Positions 22,655 to 34,565 are shown, counted from the stretch's first letter. The stretch: DNA of 64,000 nucleotides from Akebia trifoliata (GCA_017979445.1 CM030714.1:5952001-6016000); one strand, 5' to 3'. The notes: a model not told the origin generated them from the letters alone. A program made the numbers and translations.

Positions 22655-22883
22655 CATGGTTTTTAAACTCGTCCAAGACTGAGACGTATCGCCCGAGTTA
22701 ACTTGCTATCAGAGCTGAACAATACCAACTCACAAAGTCATTTTTTGATCGAGTTTTACGTCTCATAGTGTAATTTTTTGAGTTATCTCACAAGACATGT
22801 CAAATGTATCGGAAAACTCATCTGAGACGACTCGATATCGGAGTTGAACGAGACAAGACGCGATATCGAGTTTAAAAACCATG
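22655..22883. mobile_element. 229-bp MITE, 'CATGGTTTTAAAACTCG' family, copy 2
   Basis: Perfect 17-bp terminal inverted repeat CATGGTTTTTAAACTCG, flanked by a perfect 8-bp direct repeat AATTAAAC (22647-22654 and 22884-22891). An 8-bp duplication suits hAT-type integration. It inserted directly beside the end of the preceding hAT-like element. Confidence 0.82.
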
Positions 22884-23218
22884 AATTAAACTCATTTACA
22901 TAGCATAATGAGTGACTGCTCGTCTTTCCGCAAATGTAAGTAGAACTTGGGCTTAACATACATTAAAACAGTTCCATTTTATTTCCCGCGTATTTAGGTT
23001 TCCAAAACCAACCGCTCTCAAGCCAAAAGTCACAGTCGTCCTCTCTCAACAATTTCCCCCATCTTTCTCTAAACCATTTCTTGGGTTGATTCTGGTATCT
23101 TTTCTAGATACATTTTAGTTAAATTATAGAAACCAAATTCTTTCCTTTCGATTCAATGTTCTCTTGATTACAAAAATTACTCAATCTGAATCTTTTACGA
23201 CAAAATTCTTGGATAATC

Positions 23219-25056
23219 ATGGCGGGAAGAAATCCAATCAAGGGTTCACCACACCAAATTCATCTATTCCGACCAATTTCCATCACCGAGCGCTTCTCGA
23301 GGGCTATCGAGACGCCCAATTCGGTCTACAAAGCTGAAGCCCCTTTTCGTTCATCGAAGAAAGACTCGCAGCTCAATACCAAGAAATTCAAGAACTTTTA
23401 GTCGATAACCAGAGATTTGCAGCAACTCATGTAGCCCTAAAGCAGTAATTAGAGTCTACACATCACGAGCTGCTACAAATGTCCCACATTGCCGGTTCGA
23501 TGCGGGCAGAGAATGATATTTGCCTGAGAGAAATCTACGAGAAGTCATTGACAATGGAAGCTGATGTTCGTGCTTTGGAGGCTATGACGGCCGAGCTTAT
23601 CTTTGTTCAAGCCGATGTTCAGATGCTGAGTGTTGAGCGTCAATAGCTTACGGGTCGGGTCCAAGCGCTTACTCGTGATTTGAATAGGGCCGCCGCTGAT
23701 TTGCAACAATTACCTGGATTGAATGTTGAAATCGAGTATTTGTTGGTTGGTTTGCTATTGGACTGAAAATCGAACAATTAGGATAAATTTTGATTACCCA
23801 TACACCACCACGAATTGTGCTTCGCATCAATGAATGGTGACCCTTGAATCTTTCAAATTTGTTTTGTAGGAAAAACGTTAAAGAAACCGTCATTTTGTTT
23901 TTGCCATTTCTTGGATTGCAATTGGACTGAAAATCCAGCACTTGGAACACGTTTTGATCTCACATATCTTACCATGTAAATTGCAGTCTTGCTCTTCCCC
24001 TCTATGAATGACTGCCCTTGAATCTTTTGATTTTTTTAAGAAGGAAAAATGTTAAAGAAACCTCTTTTTTTTGGCCATTTGTTAGATATATTGCAATTGG
24101 ACTGAAAATCCAACAGTTGGAACCCCTTTTGATCACCCATACCCTACCATTATTATACTTATATTCTATTAATGGAAACTCTTGAATCTTTTTTATTTTT
24201 AAGTAGGAAAATAGTTAAATCTCAATTGGACTGAAAATCTTTTGATATATACTTATCTTCTATTATTTTTTTAGTTGAATCTCATGTTTACTTTATTTGC
24301 TACATTATGAATTGTGGTGCGTTTTTTCATGGATTGTGGGCATGTATGGTTCCCATGGAGTACGAAAAGAAAGGATATACTGAGAATTATGAAAGAGGTC
24401 AGGTAATGGAGAAGAATTTGATTTTGATGTCTTGTGAGATGGAGAAGTTGCGTGCAGAGGTTGCCAATGCTGAAAAGAGAGTCCATGTTGTCACTCATGT
24501 TGGTAACTCAGGTACGCGTTTCCATGAAGGTTTATTATAGATTCAATACACTTGAAGAGGACTTGAATCCTTAAGGGTGGACACTGTCAATTTCCTTAGC
24601 TTTTGGTCCTTTACACCTTCAAATTGAGTTGTTAGGTTTTTATTTGGATTGATTTGTTGAGCTTTCACCCACTCATCCATCCATTCGGCCATTTTATCCT
24701 CGCCCCTTCTTCATTTTGAGCTTATTTGTATCATTGTGGATCTGAGGTAAGTGTTGCTTCTGCAGGTACAGGTTATAGTGGAAATTACAGCAATCCTGTC
24801 TCTGGAAATGGAGGAAACCCTTATCTTGCTATCTACGGCGTAAACCCCATAGGCTTTCTGTAGCTAATTAATAATTACTTATGTAAAGGAAATATCAATA
24901 TATGTTTTTTTTTGGACATGTTTCCTTTTAAGTGTATTTGTAATTTGTTATTTCTTCTGTTTACATGTACAGGTACAAGATGGTGCTGCTCTATATGGAC
25001 CTGGACCTTCAACTTGGAGTGCATAAGACATGCAACAAACTCATGGACACCGATAA
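23219..25056 (+). pseudogene. FLX-like (FLOWERING LOCUS C EXPRESSOR-like) pseudogene with introns
   Basis: The family encodes nuclear coiled-coil proteins of the FRIGIDA/FLC pathway. Exon 1 (23219 to about 23738) opens with MAGRNPI, then loses frame; the conserved coiled coil (ERLAAQYQEIQELLVDNQRF, AATHVALKQ, MEADVRALE) reads in the other frame but holds TGA at 23335, TAA at 23446 and TAG at 23644. Exon 2 (about 24358-24511) gives EYEKKGYTENYERGQVMEKN then MEKLRAEVANAEKR. Exon 3 (24766-24848) gives GYSGNYSNPVSGNGGNPYL; its donor should follow 24848 but reads AT, not GT. Exon 4 (24973-25056) gives ALYGPGPSTWSA, a TAA at 25024, then DMQQTHGHR and the expected stop. Retained introns make it an unprocessed pseudogene; the stops are single-base changes, consistent with recent decay. 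Confidence 0.85.
23740..24260. repeat. Degenerate tandem repeat in the FLX-like intron 1
   Basis: The phrase ATTGGACTGAAAATC starts at 23757, 23921, 24096 and 24224, so a unit of about 130-175 bp is repeated nearly four times, with AGTTGGAA, TTTTGAT, CCCATA and GTTAAAGAAACC recurring in order. Confidence 0.7.
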
Positions 25057-25706
25057 AGTACTTTGCTACTTGAGTTCTGTTTACCTGTGTAAAGGTATCT
25101 TATGCTGCAACTTAGTAGCTACTTGGGTTGGGTCTGAAGGTTTTGTTTCATTCTTGTTATTTTGGTAGATAAGCCTATTCTTAGATATTGGACATCCTGA
25201 CTTCCAATTGTTGACATTATGTGTCAGTAATATGCGATGTCCATACCTGTGCTATTCTAATAATTTTTTATGAAAGAAGTTTAGAAGCAATGATATTCAA
25301 TTGCAATTCTTGATCTTTTCTATTGTATTTAACTCTTTATATATATAAACCAAAGAGCATCACTGTAATCTTAAAAACATTATTCTCGAAGTCCTCTTAC
25401 CATCAAAGGTCCTACTATTACTCTGTTTTCAACTAATCCAACAAATAACAAAGGGAAGAAATAAGAGACCAAAATATTCATACTCGAAAAAAAAGGCCCA
25501 TGTCCTCCATCACATCTTCGGCAATGACCAACACAGACAAAGGAGACCGAAAAAAGACCACCACAATCCCTAAGCCAATGAACAATGAAGTGGGTGCTCC
25601 ACAAACCCTTCGGATGTGGAGAGGGGTGTAAATGACCTGCTTCGCTTTGCTTAAGATTGGCTTGAGTTCCTCCTACACAATTATATCCTCATATTTCTTT
25701 TTTGTT

Positions 25707-25779
25707 GGGAGAATAGTTCCAATGGTAGAACAATGGTCTCCAAAACCACAGGTTAAGGGTTCAAATCCCTCTTCTCTTG
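25707..25779 (+). tRNA. tRNA-Trp(CCA)-like cloverleaf, probably a pseudogene or SINE head
   Basis: A full cloverleaf folds: acceptor 25707-25713 with 25772-25778 (seven pairs, two G-U), D stem GTTC/GAAC, anticodon stem with one A-C mismatch and loop CTCCAAA (anticodon CCA at 25740-25742), 5-nt variable loop, T arm with B-box-like GGTTCAAATCC and one mismatch, and discriminator G. The D arm, CTCCAAAACC loop and G discriminator look more like organellar than nuclear tRNA-Trp. It may be an organelle-derived copy or the head of a SINE, since T/A-rich sequence follows within 220 bp. The mismatches make a working tRNA doubtful. Confidence 0.55.
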
Positions 25780-27066
25780 ATCCTAGTTTGTGGAGCTTCC
25801 TCTTCTGAATTCCTCTGGGGGGAGTTTGCAACCAAAGAATTGGACCGGACCCCTGTTTCTGTTATGTGTCCCTGCTCCTTTTGCTCAGAGCAGATTATTA
25901 GACTACGATCTTTTTTGTGAAGAAGGATATGGTTGACCATGTAGATGATTCCCAAGCATGCTATCCACACAAAAAAGTCCCACTTTGAATTGAAGATGAG
26001 ACCCCAGAGGAAGATGAATGTTCAGAGGAGATCACTTACAAATGGCTGAATGGAAAGATCAGAAAGCTGATTTCTTTCCATTTCAGTTTCCAACAGCATG
26101 ATATCCCATTTGAAAGATCGGCTGCTGAGTTCTAGTTTTTTTTTTCCTTCTTTTTTTAACTTTTCTTTTTCTTTTTTCTTTTTTCTTTTTTCATTTTTCA
26201 TTTTTCATTTTTCAAATTTTTTTTGTTGTTGGCCAAAATGCATAGTGCTGAAAAAGGTCCCCATATGATGTGTAGAAGATGGTGGGATATGTTGCGAGTT
26301 ATTCTGATTGGGTCCTTGTGACTAGATTATTAGGTTTAAGTGTCAAACCAACTAGATTGAAGTATGGGAAGCTGTCTTTTTTCACTTTTGAGCTTGGCAC
26401 CTTAGAATGGGGTTACAACACCACCTTGTCATTGTAAAAAGGGGAAAGATGAGTAAACGGAAGTGATAGTGGCTGTTTTCGTTTTAGTTGGTTTGCGGGA
26501 ATTATGGTACTTAATTTCTTTGTAGACTTTTTTTTTAGGTGGGATTTGTGCGTAGAGCTGGGGCTGAGAGGGAAGTTTATTATTGTAACCAGGAATTTTG
26601 TCCAAGTCGCATCCCTTTCAGAAGCACAGGAACAAATATTGGGTGCTTCTTGGGCTTGGACCCATAGCTCGGTTGGTTGACAGGTTGCAGTGCAACTTTG
26701 AGATCTTAGATTCAATTCCAACTTACCCACCAGAGAAAAAAGTATTTGATGCATCTTATTGTTTATGTTGAGGACTGCTGAAACTGAAGATTTCTTAGTC
26801 AAGTAAGTGAACCATCTGAATAGTGTAATATATTACTTAAATTGCATCCTAGTTATAGTTCATCTGTGGCTTTTGTCCTGCTTGTTCAACGATCTCTTTA
26901 GAATTCTATTCTTTACTAATATAGGCAAGTTTTATTTCTAATTTAAAATATATTGCGGATAATCTGTCTTGGTGATTATAACTATTTGGACCAACATCTT
27001 AGTATTAAGGATCATAAGTGGCATCCAGATGGAGTGAATTGCTCAATATTGTGAATTGCATCTTTC
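25780..27066. other. Intergenic or downstream FLX-like transcript region
   Basis: Contains a (TTTTTC)n-type pyrimidine minisatellite at 26138-26225 and a short SINE-like unit at 26650-26755. No gene recognised. Confidence 0.4.
26650..26755 (+). mobile_element. Short tRNA-like SINE, family 3, copy 1
   Basis: TAGCTCGGTTGGTTGAC (A-box-like) and TTAGATTCAATTCC (B-box-like) are followed by CAACTTACCCACCAGAG and an A-run. It matches 31963-32065 in order and spacing. Confidence 0.5.
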
Positions 27067-27389
27067 TGTTGAGTGTATATTTTCCTCCACTCACTAGTGT
27101 GTTAAACCACAGTAAAGCCCCGTGATCCTCTTATAGTCATAATTCTCTCCCTCTCCAACAGATCAGTCTTTTGGAGTAGTTGGTTGATTAACATGGTATC
27201 TTAGAGCTAGGTTCGTATAGGTCACGCGTTCAATTCTTTCCACCCTTATGGGCAAGGGGAAGTGTTGAATGTATATTTTCCCCCACTCTTAGGTGTGTCA
27301 TACCCCAGTTAAGTCCCACGACCCTCTTATGTTCATAGTTCTACCCCTATCCAACATATCAATCTTTTGGAGTGGTTGGTTGGTTAATA
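27067..27389 (+). mobile_element. TRIM-like miniature LTR retroelement (323 bp)
   Basis: Two direct repeats of equal length, 127 bp each (27067-27193 and 27263-27389), start TGTTGA(G/A)TGTATATTTT and end (A/T)TTAA(C/T)A. The first is followed by TGGTATCTTAGAGC, a slightly altered form of the tRNA-iMet primer-binding site typical of plant LTR elements. The second is preceded by a purine-rich GGCAAGGGGAAG. The 69-bp internal part has no coding capacity. No matching 5-bp target duplication is visible (CTTTC / TAATG). Confidence 0.72.
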
Positions 27390-27648
27390 TAATGTAATGT
27401 CTCTTGTAATATTTATTTGTTCCTCATCTGGTATTTTGTGATAATTAACAAAAATATAAAGTTAAAGCTCACACGTTATCATGCATGTCAATGTCAACTC
27501 ATATGGGACACATGCAACATCCCATGCATGTGGGTGGTGCATGTAATGCTTGAACTTCATAAATGGATTGAAGACCCCTTTTATAAAAATCCACTCGGGA
27601 TGTCTTGCATGTCTGAATAAATTTTGTTCTCTTTTTCTTCTCTTGCAG

Positions 27649-27770
27649 GACTGTCGTTTATAAGGAGTGGGTTAGATTGTACCACACTGATGCCGGTGCT
27701 CTCTTGGGAGACTTCAAACCTCTGAAAGCAATCTGTGATTCCTCGGAGAAAGACCTCGAATAGAATCTAA
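27649..27770 (+). other. Possible downstream exon of the FLX-like locus
   Basis: A good acceptor (TTCTCTTGCAG) ends at 27648, followed by a short open stretch to TAG. A donor-like AAAG|GTATCT occurs at 25094/25095, after the FLX-like stop. It could be a 3' UTR exon, which would put the tRNA-like sequence and the TRIM inside a UTR intron. No protein family recognised. Confidence 0.3.
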
Positions 27771-29278
27771 ATGAAGACAAACTGGAAAAATAGATCAGAT
27801 CTCATCTGGAGCAAGCAAGAAAGAATCGAAAATGAGTCTGGAACTTAACAAGTCACGTTGTGGAAAATGAACACCCATTGATGATAAGCTGAAGAGCGCA
27901 ATGGTGTTGCAGAGTTCAATTCAATGTTAAAATTGTCCGTATAGATTTTTTCAGCGCTTGATCTGAACTTGCACTTAGCTTTCCAAGCAAGAGCTATTGA
28001 ATTTTATTAAAGATGTTGAGTGTGGATGGAGATGGTGAAAGTAGATATAACCAACTTTTATTAATAAAAGGCTTGGGTCTGGACAAGTGAACTAGAGGAT
28101 CAAGATTCGTTATGGCAACTCCAAATCTTTGGAATAAGGCTTTATCAATGTTGTTCTTGTAATGTGGTTTGCTTTGGATGTTGCCAGGGGCTCAATGAGC
28201 CTGAATTGAACGGATAGGATTTCATGCTCGTAAATTTAATAATTTTTAATTTGAGATTCATAACTATGTACAGCATCAACTAAAAATACAACCAAAGAAT
28301 TCTTAGCTGTTTCGCGAACATCTTTAGTGGTTATGGTGATCTATCTGGTGACCCATAATCACATATAGGGATCCTCTTCTCGTGTTAAGGACACATGGTG
28401 CTTGCAACCATTACAGTAGACAGGAAAAAAAAGAACCGTTGATCATTTGCCTCGGGATATGTATAACCATAAATCTTTTTCTTGTGTATCCCAAGGCTAA
28501 TGATCTACAGTTCTGTGATGGGGGCGTAGGGGTCTTATTTCAGAGAGGAGCGTCATATTATCACGACTCAATATTGAATTATCTATCAAAGATTTTATAA
28601 AGCGTGTAGGACCCACATCATTATCATACTGGATGATCGAATCGGATGGTGGGTCATACTCATTGATTGGATGGTTGAATGTTGATCATCCTCATATGAA
28701 TATTATGGGCCCACAGTGCATGAGTGTTTTGGCTCCTCTACTCCCCAATAATCCTCTATTGAGTTTTGAGTGTGTTGGGCGACAAGGTTAAGAGTGGCAT
28801 TTCTAAGAAAAAGCGCACCTCATCAACCAGAATTTGCTCTTTTTCATTTCCAGAAATTCACCTGACCGAAAATAACCTCAAAAGGCATCGTTTTCCCATC
28901 TTATCTCCCTCCAAGCTCTTATCCTCGACAAAGATTAACAATAAAATGAAACCAAAAACATACTCACAGAAGCTGAATCATTTGCCATCTTTTATCATTT
29001 TTACACTAGAAAAGAATGAAACCAAATTTAGAAGAATTGGTTTCTAATACAAACCAAGTGAAAATTCAATCCCAAATCTTCCACTACGCCAGTTTGAAAA
29101 AAAAAAGCTGCCAGAATCAAAATATTACACTCGTCCAGTCCGCTGATATGAGAAAAGCTGCCAGAAGCAAGAAATTACAAGAGAAAAGCCATACATGGTC
29201 CTTAAGTATGAACGAACCTTTACGTGTTTACTACCCTTTTGTTCTTACAGAGTTGTTTATCAAGTAAAATGACTTACC
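27771..29278. other. Between FLX-like locus and eIF4E
   Basis: No gene recognised; the right edge should hold the eIF4E 3' UTR (minus strand). A GTAAGT donor starts one base after the eIF4E stop codon, so a 3' UTR intron probably lies here. Confidence 0.4.
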
Positions 29279-32182
29279 TCATACGGAATAGCGGTTCTTA
29301 GCAGATCTTACAAGCTTCATTGCATCTTCCTGAAATTACGGGTCAAATTTAAATGAATCAAGCAAGACACACATACATACATATAATGAAAACACTTACA
29401 TGAAATATGAATCCTATGCTGTCATTGTAATCAAGAAACTCCTTCAATTGTCTCCCAATGCTCATCTGTATGCAAGAAACTTTGTGTAAGATTCACAAAT
29501 TCCAAAATCAGAATGAAGAAAACTGTCACAAATAGGAAGAAAGATATTTGGTTAAAAAATATTACAGGCAGTTAATTATATAAATTACTGTAGAAGCTAA
29601 GACTGTTGTATAAAAGGGAAATACATTCAAGGCTTCTTCTAGAGCTTATTATCTCATCTAGTAACGTCATGAAACAGAATACACAAAACACGCCATCGAT
29701 CAAGAAGGAGAAACCTATGACATGCATCAACTCATTTCTATAATTTTCATAAATAAATCTCCCTTGGATGTATGGATCAGAGTAAGTTACCTGAGCAGTT
29801 TCATTTGTAGCGTTTTTGGTCCATATAGATATTTTTTCCTGCTTAACCCGGACATTAACAACTGCCCCACATATTTCATCACCATAGTCAAACTGTTCTC
29901 CAATCATTGCCAAAAGCTAGTAGAAATGAATACAAAAATTAGAGGCAATTATTATAAGAGAAGTTTAATATATGCAATATTGACGAATTATTCAAGAAGG
30001 ATCTGAAGCATACCGTATACAACCAACATGTATCAGCTTTCCCTCTCGAAAAGCTCATGGTCCATTTACCCCCATTAGCACAAACGGGGTCCTCCCACTT
30101 TGGCTCAATTTTGTTCTTAAAACAGTGGAAGTCTGCTCCGACAACTAACTTGCTTGGAGGAGGTATATTATTGTAAAGGCTGGCTCATAAGAACATGAAG
30201 AGAACAAATTGAAACTACATTGCAGAAACAAATGCAATGCACATATGTAAGTATAAATACATGTGACAAATAACTTTGCACATTGAGGCAATGATCATGC
30301 AGTCAATGCTCAGGCTTGCACCTCTTAATCTGACATAATGATGGGCAAAAGCAATAAAGTTTGAATCTCACTGTGTGTACAAGAATTTATAAAAGCAAAA
30401 AAACAGAAGCGAGGTCGGTCCACACTGCTTTTAGTAAAAGTTACCCATTATCTTGGGATGTAATGTCACCCAATGGTTGAGCCTGGATGAATAGAAGGTC
30501 AATGACATGAACCATGTAAAAATTCAGCTCAAATTAGATGCATTAAAAGCAAAGATCAAAGAGTTTTATTTAAGGATGAGAAAATTAAAGAAAGTAGTTG
30601 GATTATTTTCAAAATTTACTAAATGAAAATCACATGGGGAGACTAATTATTAAAAAGAAAAGCAAACCATATAAAAACTACAACTAATTTAAACTTCCCT
30701 GCCTAACAATTAGGATTATAGAAGTGCTAGAAACTTTAACTAAGATAAAGATACTAAAGGTATTAAACATATATTGTATATCTATGGTGGTTTGGAAGCA
30801 GGGGCGGAGCCAGGATTTTTGTTGGGATGCGGGTCATGAGTGACATTAAAATTGACATAGTTTCACACATGGCTGACTTGGAGGTGCACACATAACCATA
30901 GATGCTTTTCACTCATATTTCGATGAAATATCTGTGGTTCCATACATACCCACATCAGCAATGTATGAAACGATGTCAATATTAATGTCACTTCAACATT
31001 TTCCTTAATGATTAGGTTCTAAAGCTTGAGGATGACTTTTTTTGGGGAGAAAATTCAAGGGTTAAGTTTAAATCTGAAGAAAAGGGCACTTAGATCATTT
31101 CTCATTAGTCTGATAGAATATTCAAGTCAAGGGTCTTCAATTTAGAAACATAGGGCATATCAAATTCACCAAAATGCTTGCATGCGCTTGACCTTAGATT
31201 TCTACAATAGGCTAATCTTAAAACTACCATTATATCATCTCAACCAAATTAAGCTAGGAAAGTTCCAAATACCCTCTTCTGAGAACCCCTTATCAAACAC
31301 CTCTCCGCTTCTATGACCATGTCCATCAAAAAATCCTCACTAAATCAATTTCTGCATTTATTGGTGCTCATTCACAAAATGGACGTTGATACTTGATAAC
31401 GTAGAAGAATAGCTCAAATTACAAATGGTAGCCAAAATTAGTCAAAAGAACTGAGCTATGCTTCATCAAACTCTCGGTGAAAGTATCCTAAATGGTGTCA
31501 AATCTAAAACATCACAAATACAACGTGACCAGCCCGTTGACCTTATCCTACAACCAAGTAAAAAAAATCCTGATTTCAACAAGCTTTAGAAACCATTATT
31601 ATCCAACAACATTTAACATGTGAAATCCCCCATTGACCTACTGAGTATTTTGTTCAAGCCCACATGAAAATTCGTTAACATCGCCAATCCTCTATAAGAT
31701 TGCTACAATGAGTGATATTGTCAGGTAAATAACATAAAAAGGAAAAAAAAAAAAAAAATTATCAAACACCTCATACATTCACACCATTCGAATGAATTCT
31801 TGAAAAAAATGCAATCCTCAAAAAGACGTCAATGATGGGTTTATACAGAGAATGAAGAATTACATGTAAACATTAACATATGAAATTATGGATGCACAAC
31901 ATGTAGGGCGAAGAATGATTAAGCGAATGAGTATTTACAAACAACTATTAATAAGCATGCCACTACTGGGGGTTTAGACACATATCTCAGTTTGTTGACA
32001 TACAATAATGCAACTTTCAAATCGTGGGTTCAAATCCAGCTTACCTATAAATAAATAAAAATAGAGTTCCACCATTCGACATTCTATAAATTTTAATGGT
32101 TTAAGATGGGATTTATTTCAGCTTGGAATCTTTACGTGGACTAGACACACACTGATCTTTGCAGTGAAATTATTCCGGAGAG

Positions 32183-32218
<36 letters not shown>

Positions 32219-32874
32219 CTTACCTCTCGAAACACCCATCCAATTATAACATATCTTTGCACTGAAACATATTTTCTCCAATAGTTCTCTACATCAATAA
32301 AAAGAAACATCAAAAGATTCATAGCATATAATTGTTATTAAAACCCTAATTAAAATATAAACACCAACTTCTTGAACCGAGGGTTTTCTTTGTTCTATTG
32401 TTTGGTAACCTAAACATGGATTAAAGTTCGAACAAAACCAATGGGTCTAAGAATTCGTTGTAGAATTACAATAATTTTCAAGAAATAAAAAAATAAAAAT
32501 AAAAATTCGTTCTAGATTCTACAATTATGGTAAGATCAATCGATTAATCAAGAAGTCTAAGAATTCATTCTTGAATAATAACAATAAAAAAATTAGAGAG
32601 AGAGAAAGAATTGGAAATACCTCCAGAAATCTTCAACGCTGGAGAAAGTGTGGATTGGGCGAATGGAGCTTCCCCATGTGGCTTGCTTGAATTTGACGGA
32701 GGGATTGTGGAACCAGAAAGTCCAAGAATGCTCCAACATGTGAAGAGGTTCTTTATGGACTTCGATCGATGAAATTGAAACAGAAGAAGAATTCAAGATT
32801 TCTCCCTTTTCGTGTTCTTCAATTGTCTCTTCTTCTTCTTCTTCTTCTACAGTTGAGCGACTAACAACTCCCAT
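29279..32874 (-). CDS. eIF4E: Translation initiation factor eIF4E (cap-binding)
   Basis: Binds the mRNA 5' cap and eIF4G to start translation. Exons: 32874-32621, 30179-30014, 29916-29791, 29465-29400, 29329-29279; 663 nt, 220 aa, all GT-AG, in frame. Seen: acidic N-terminus (Glu run at residues 10-16), HSWTFWF at 49-55 (eIF4G-side entry motif), cap-stacking tryptophans W67 (ATWGSS) and W113 in KWEDP with E114, [28 protein letters not shown]172 in ISIWTK, and the C-terminus GFIFHEDAMKL..AKNRYSV. Length fits plant eIF4E rather than the shorter eIF(iso)4E, and the W residues argue against nCBP. ATG at 32874 has CCATGG context; sequence upstream is in frame but has no earlier ATG. Plant eIF4E alleles are known potyvirus susceptibility factors. 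Intron 1 (2.4 kb) holds repeats. Looks functional. Confidence 0.93.
31963..32065 (+). mobile_element. Short tRNA-like SINE, family 3, copy 2 (eIF4E intron 1)
   Basis: ATCTCAGTTTGTTGACAT, then TCGTGGGTTCAAATCCAGC and CTTACCTATAAATAAATAAA; same order as 26650-26755, with an A-rich tail. Confidence 0.5.
32184..32214. repeat. (TA)n microsatellite in eIF4E intron 1
   Basis: About 15 TA units, uninterrupted. Confidence 0.9.
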
Positions 32875-32959
32875 GGCTTCCTCTTCTGCTGCCAATTCTT
32901 CTTCTTCTTCTTCTTCGTCCCTTTCTCTCTCTCTCTGTGATAATTTTCGCGTTTCTCAC

Positions 32960-34372
32960 CAAAAAACAGAGTTACAACTTACACCTGAGACATCAAAGAC
33001 GAAATGGTTTTAAAACTCGGATCATTTTGCCTTCTTTTTTTTTTTTCAAATATTATTCCCTTTTATTTTATAAATAAAAATATGTCGTGAACGGGGGCAT
33101 TTCAATTTCAATTTTTGTTTTAAAACTTATTTTTTTAATAAAAAATAATATAAAATAAGAGGGTAAAATAGTAAAATAGGATCTGAATTTTATCCTCTTA
33201 GTGAAAAGGGGAGGTAAGTGCAATTATCAAAATATTAGGGGTTCGAACTAGTAGGGGGTCAAAGTGTAATTTACCCCTCTTTTAATTTATATTGTTGGAT
33301 TTCCAAAGTTTTCCAACATGTAACAGTATAAATCAAGAGGCCAACATGTCAAAAATTATTTGGTGGAACATTCACATTATGGAGAAAGTTATGACTTTCA
33401 ACAATTACTTTAGATCGCTCTCTTCCTTGATCGATAATCCATTAAATACGACAATTTAATCAATAAATAGAACGAATTTAAACAAAAATTTTGTATTTAA
33501 AGATTACATACATTTATTCTTTGTTCTTTGCTCTCCTCTTATTTACAAGTTTTTCATTCATATATTTTATGTCTATAAATGTTCATGGCTTGTTGATTGT
33601 GGAATATTGAGGGGATCGACTGATTTGGATAGCTTCTTGTGATTATATGGTGGTTATTGTCAATTGTGCGATTTCAATTTGATAGTTGTTCTTTTGTTCT
33701 CACCACGCCACTAAAGTAGTAATTACTCGCATGTTCAAAATTTAATATAGATGATATGGATCTTTGAACCACGCACACAGGTTATTCGGGCCACATGGAT
33801 TATGCAGTTACTAATTGAAAATTGGAAATTTTGACAAGAAAATTAATTCAATGTGTCAAGGCCTATGAATTTTAGAAATCAATCAAATTTTGACTTTCCA
33901 GGACGATCGAATATTTGATGTTCCCCATATTTGTTGGCTTAAAGACATTGAATTTCTCTCATCATCCATTAATTTGAAAGTTTAATCCCATCGGAAAAAA
34001 TTAATTTTACAATGAAAAAATTGACTCCTTCGTCGGATGAATATGGGCTTTTTCACGTTATGAGCCATGCTTCCAAGACTAAGTTTTGCCATCCTATCTA
34101 CTTGCCTTCAGTTTGATGCAATTTTGCAAATCATGCTTCTCATCTATAATCTAACATGCATCTTCAGGCCTGATTGGATGGAATTTTATACAATCATAGT
34201 GGTGATTCTAATAGTTGGTCAACAAGGGTTGTTATTTATGTATCTTTTATCCTAATCGTTATTAGGTGGGATCTTAATCTATCGATTAGGATAAGTTTCT
34301 CTTATATAACCTTATGAATAGGTTTAGAGAGAGAGAGAGACCAGGTGATGGATATAAAAGGGAGTCATTTCT
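32960..34372. other. eIF4E upstream and intergenic DNA
   Basis: The first 100 bp upstream of the eIF4E ATG is a CT-rich leader ((TTC)n and CTCTCT). Beyond it only AT-rich sequence without a recognisable gene. Confidence 0.4.
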
Positions 34373-34510
34373 TGCTCAGAAACTCCTCAGTGCAAGCATA
34401 CAAGGATAGTTTTGCAACTAAAAGGTACTTTTGTAAATTAGGATTGCTATTCAATACACGTGGGTACATGTGATTGGTGGATCCCAGATTTCTATGAGCA
34501 AAATTTTTTT
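34373..34510 (+). repeat. Dispersed repeat with TTGCTCA / TGAGCAA ends
   Basis: Ends GCTCAGAAACTCCTCA and TTTCTATGAGCAAAA. A reverse-oriented copy occurs at 36336-36485, sharing GATTGGTGGATCCCAGAT (there inverted). Probably a small TIR element; part lies beside the foldback at 34566. Confidence 0.5.
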
Positions 34511-34565
34511 CGTCTAAAAGGCATCTCATGACTTGGATTTGCCATGGAACTTGAGAATTTTTTTT

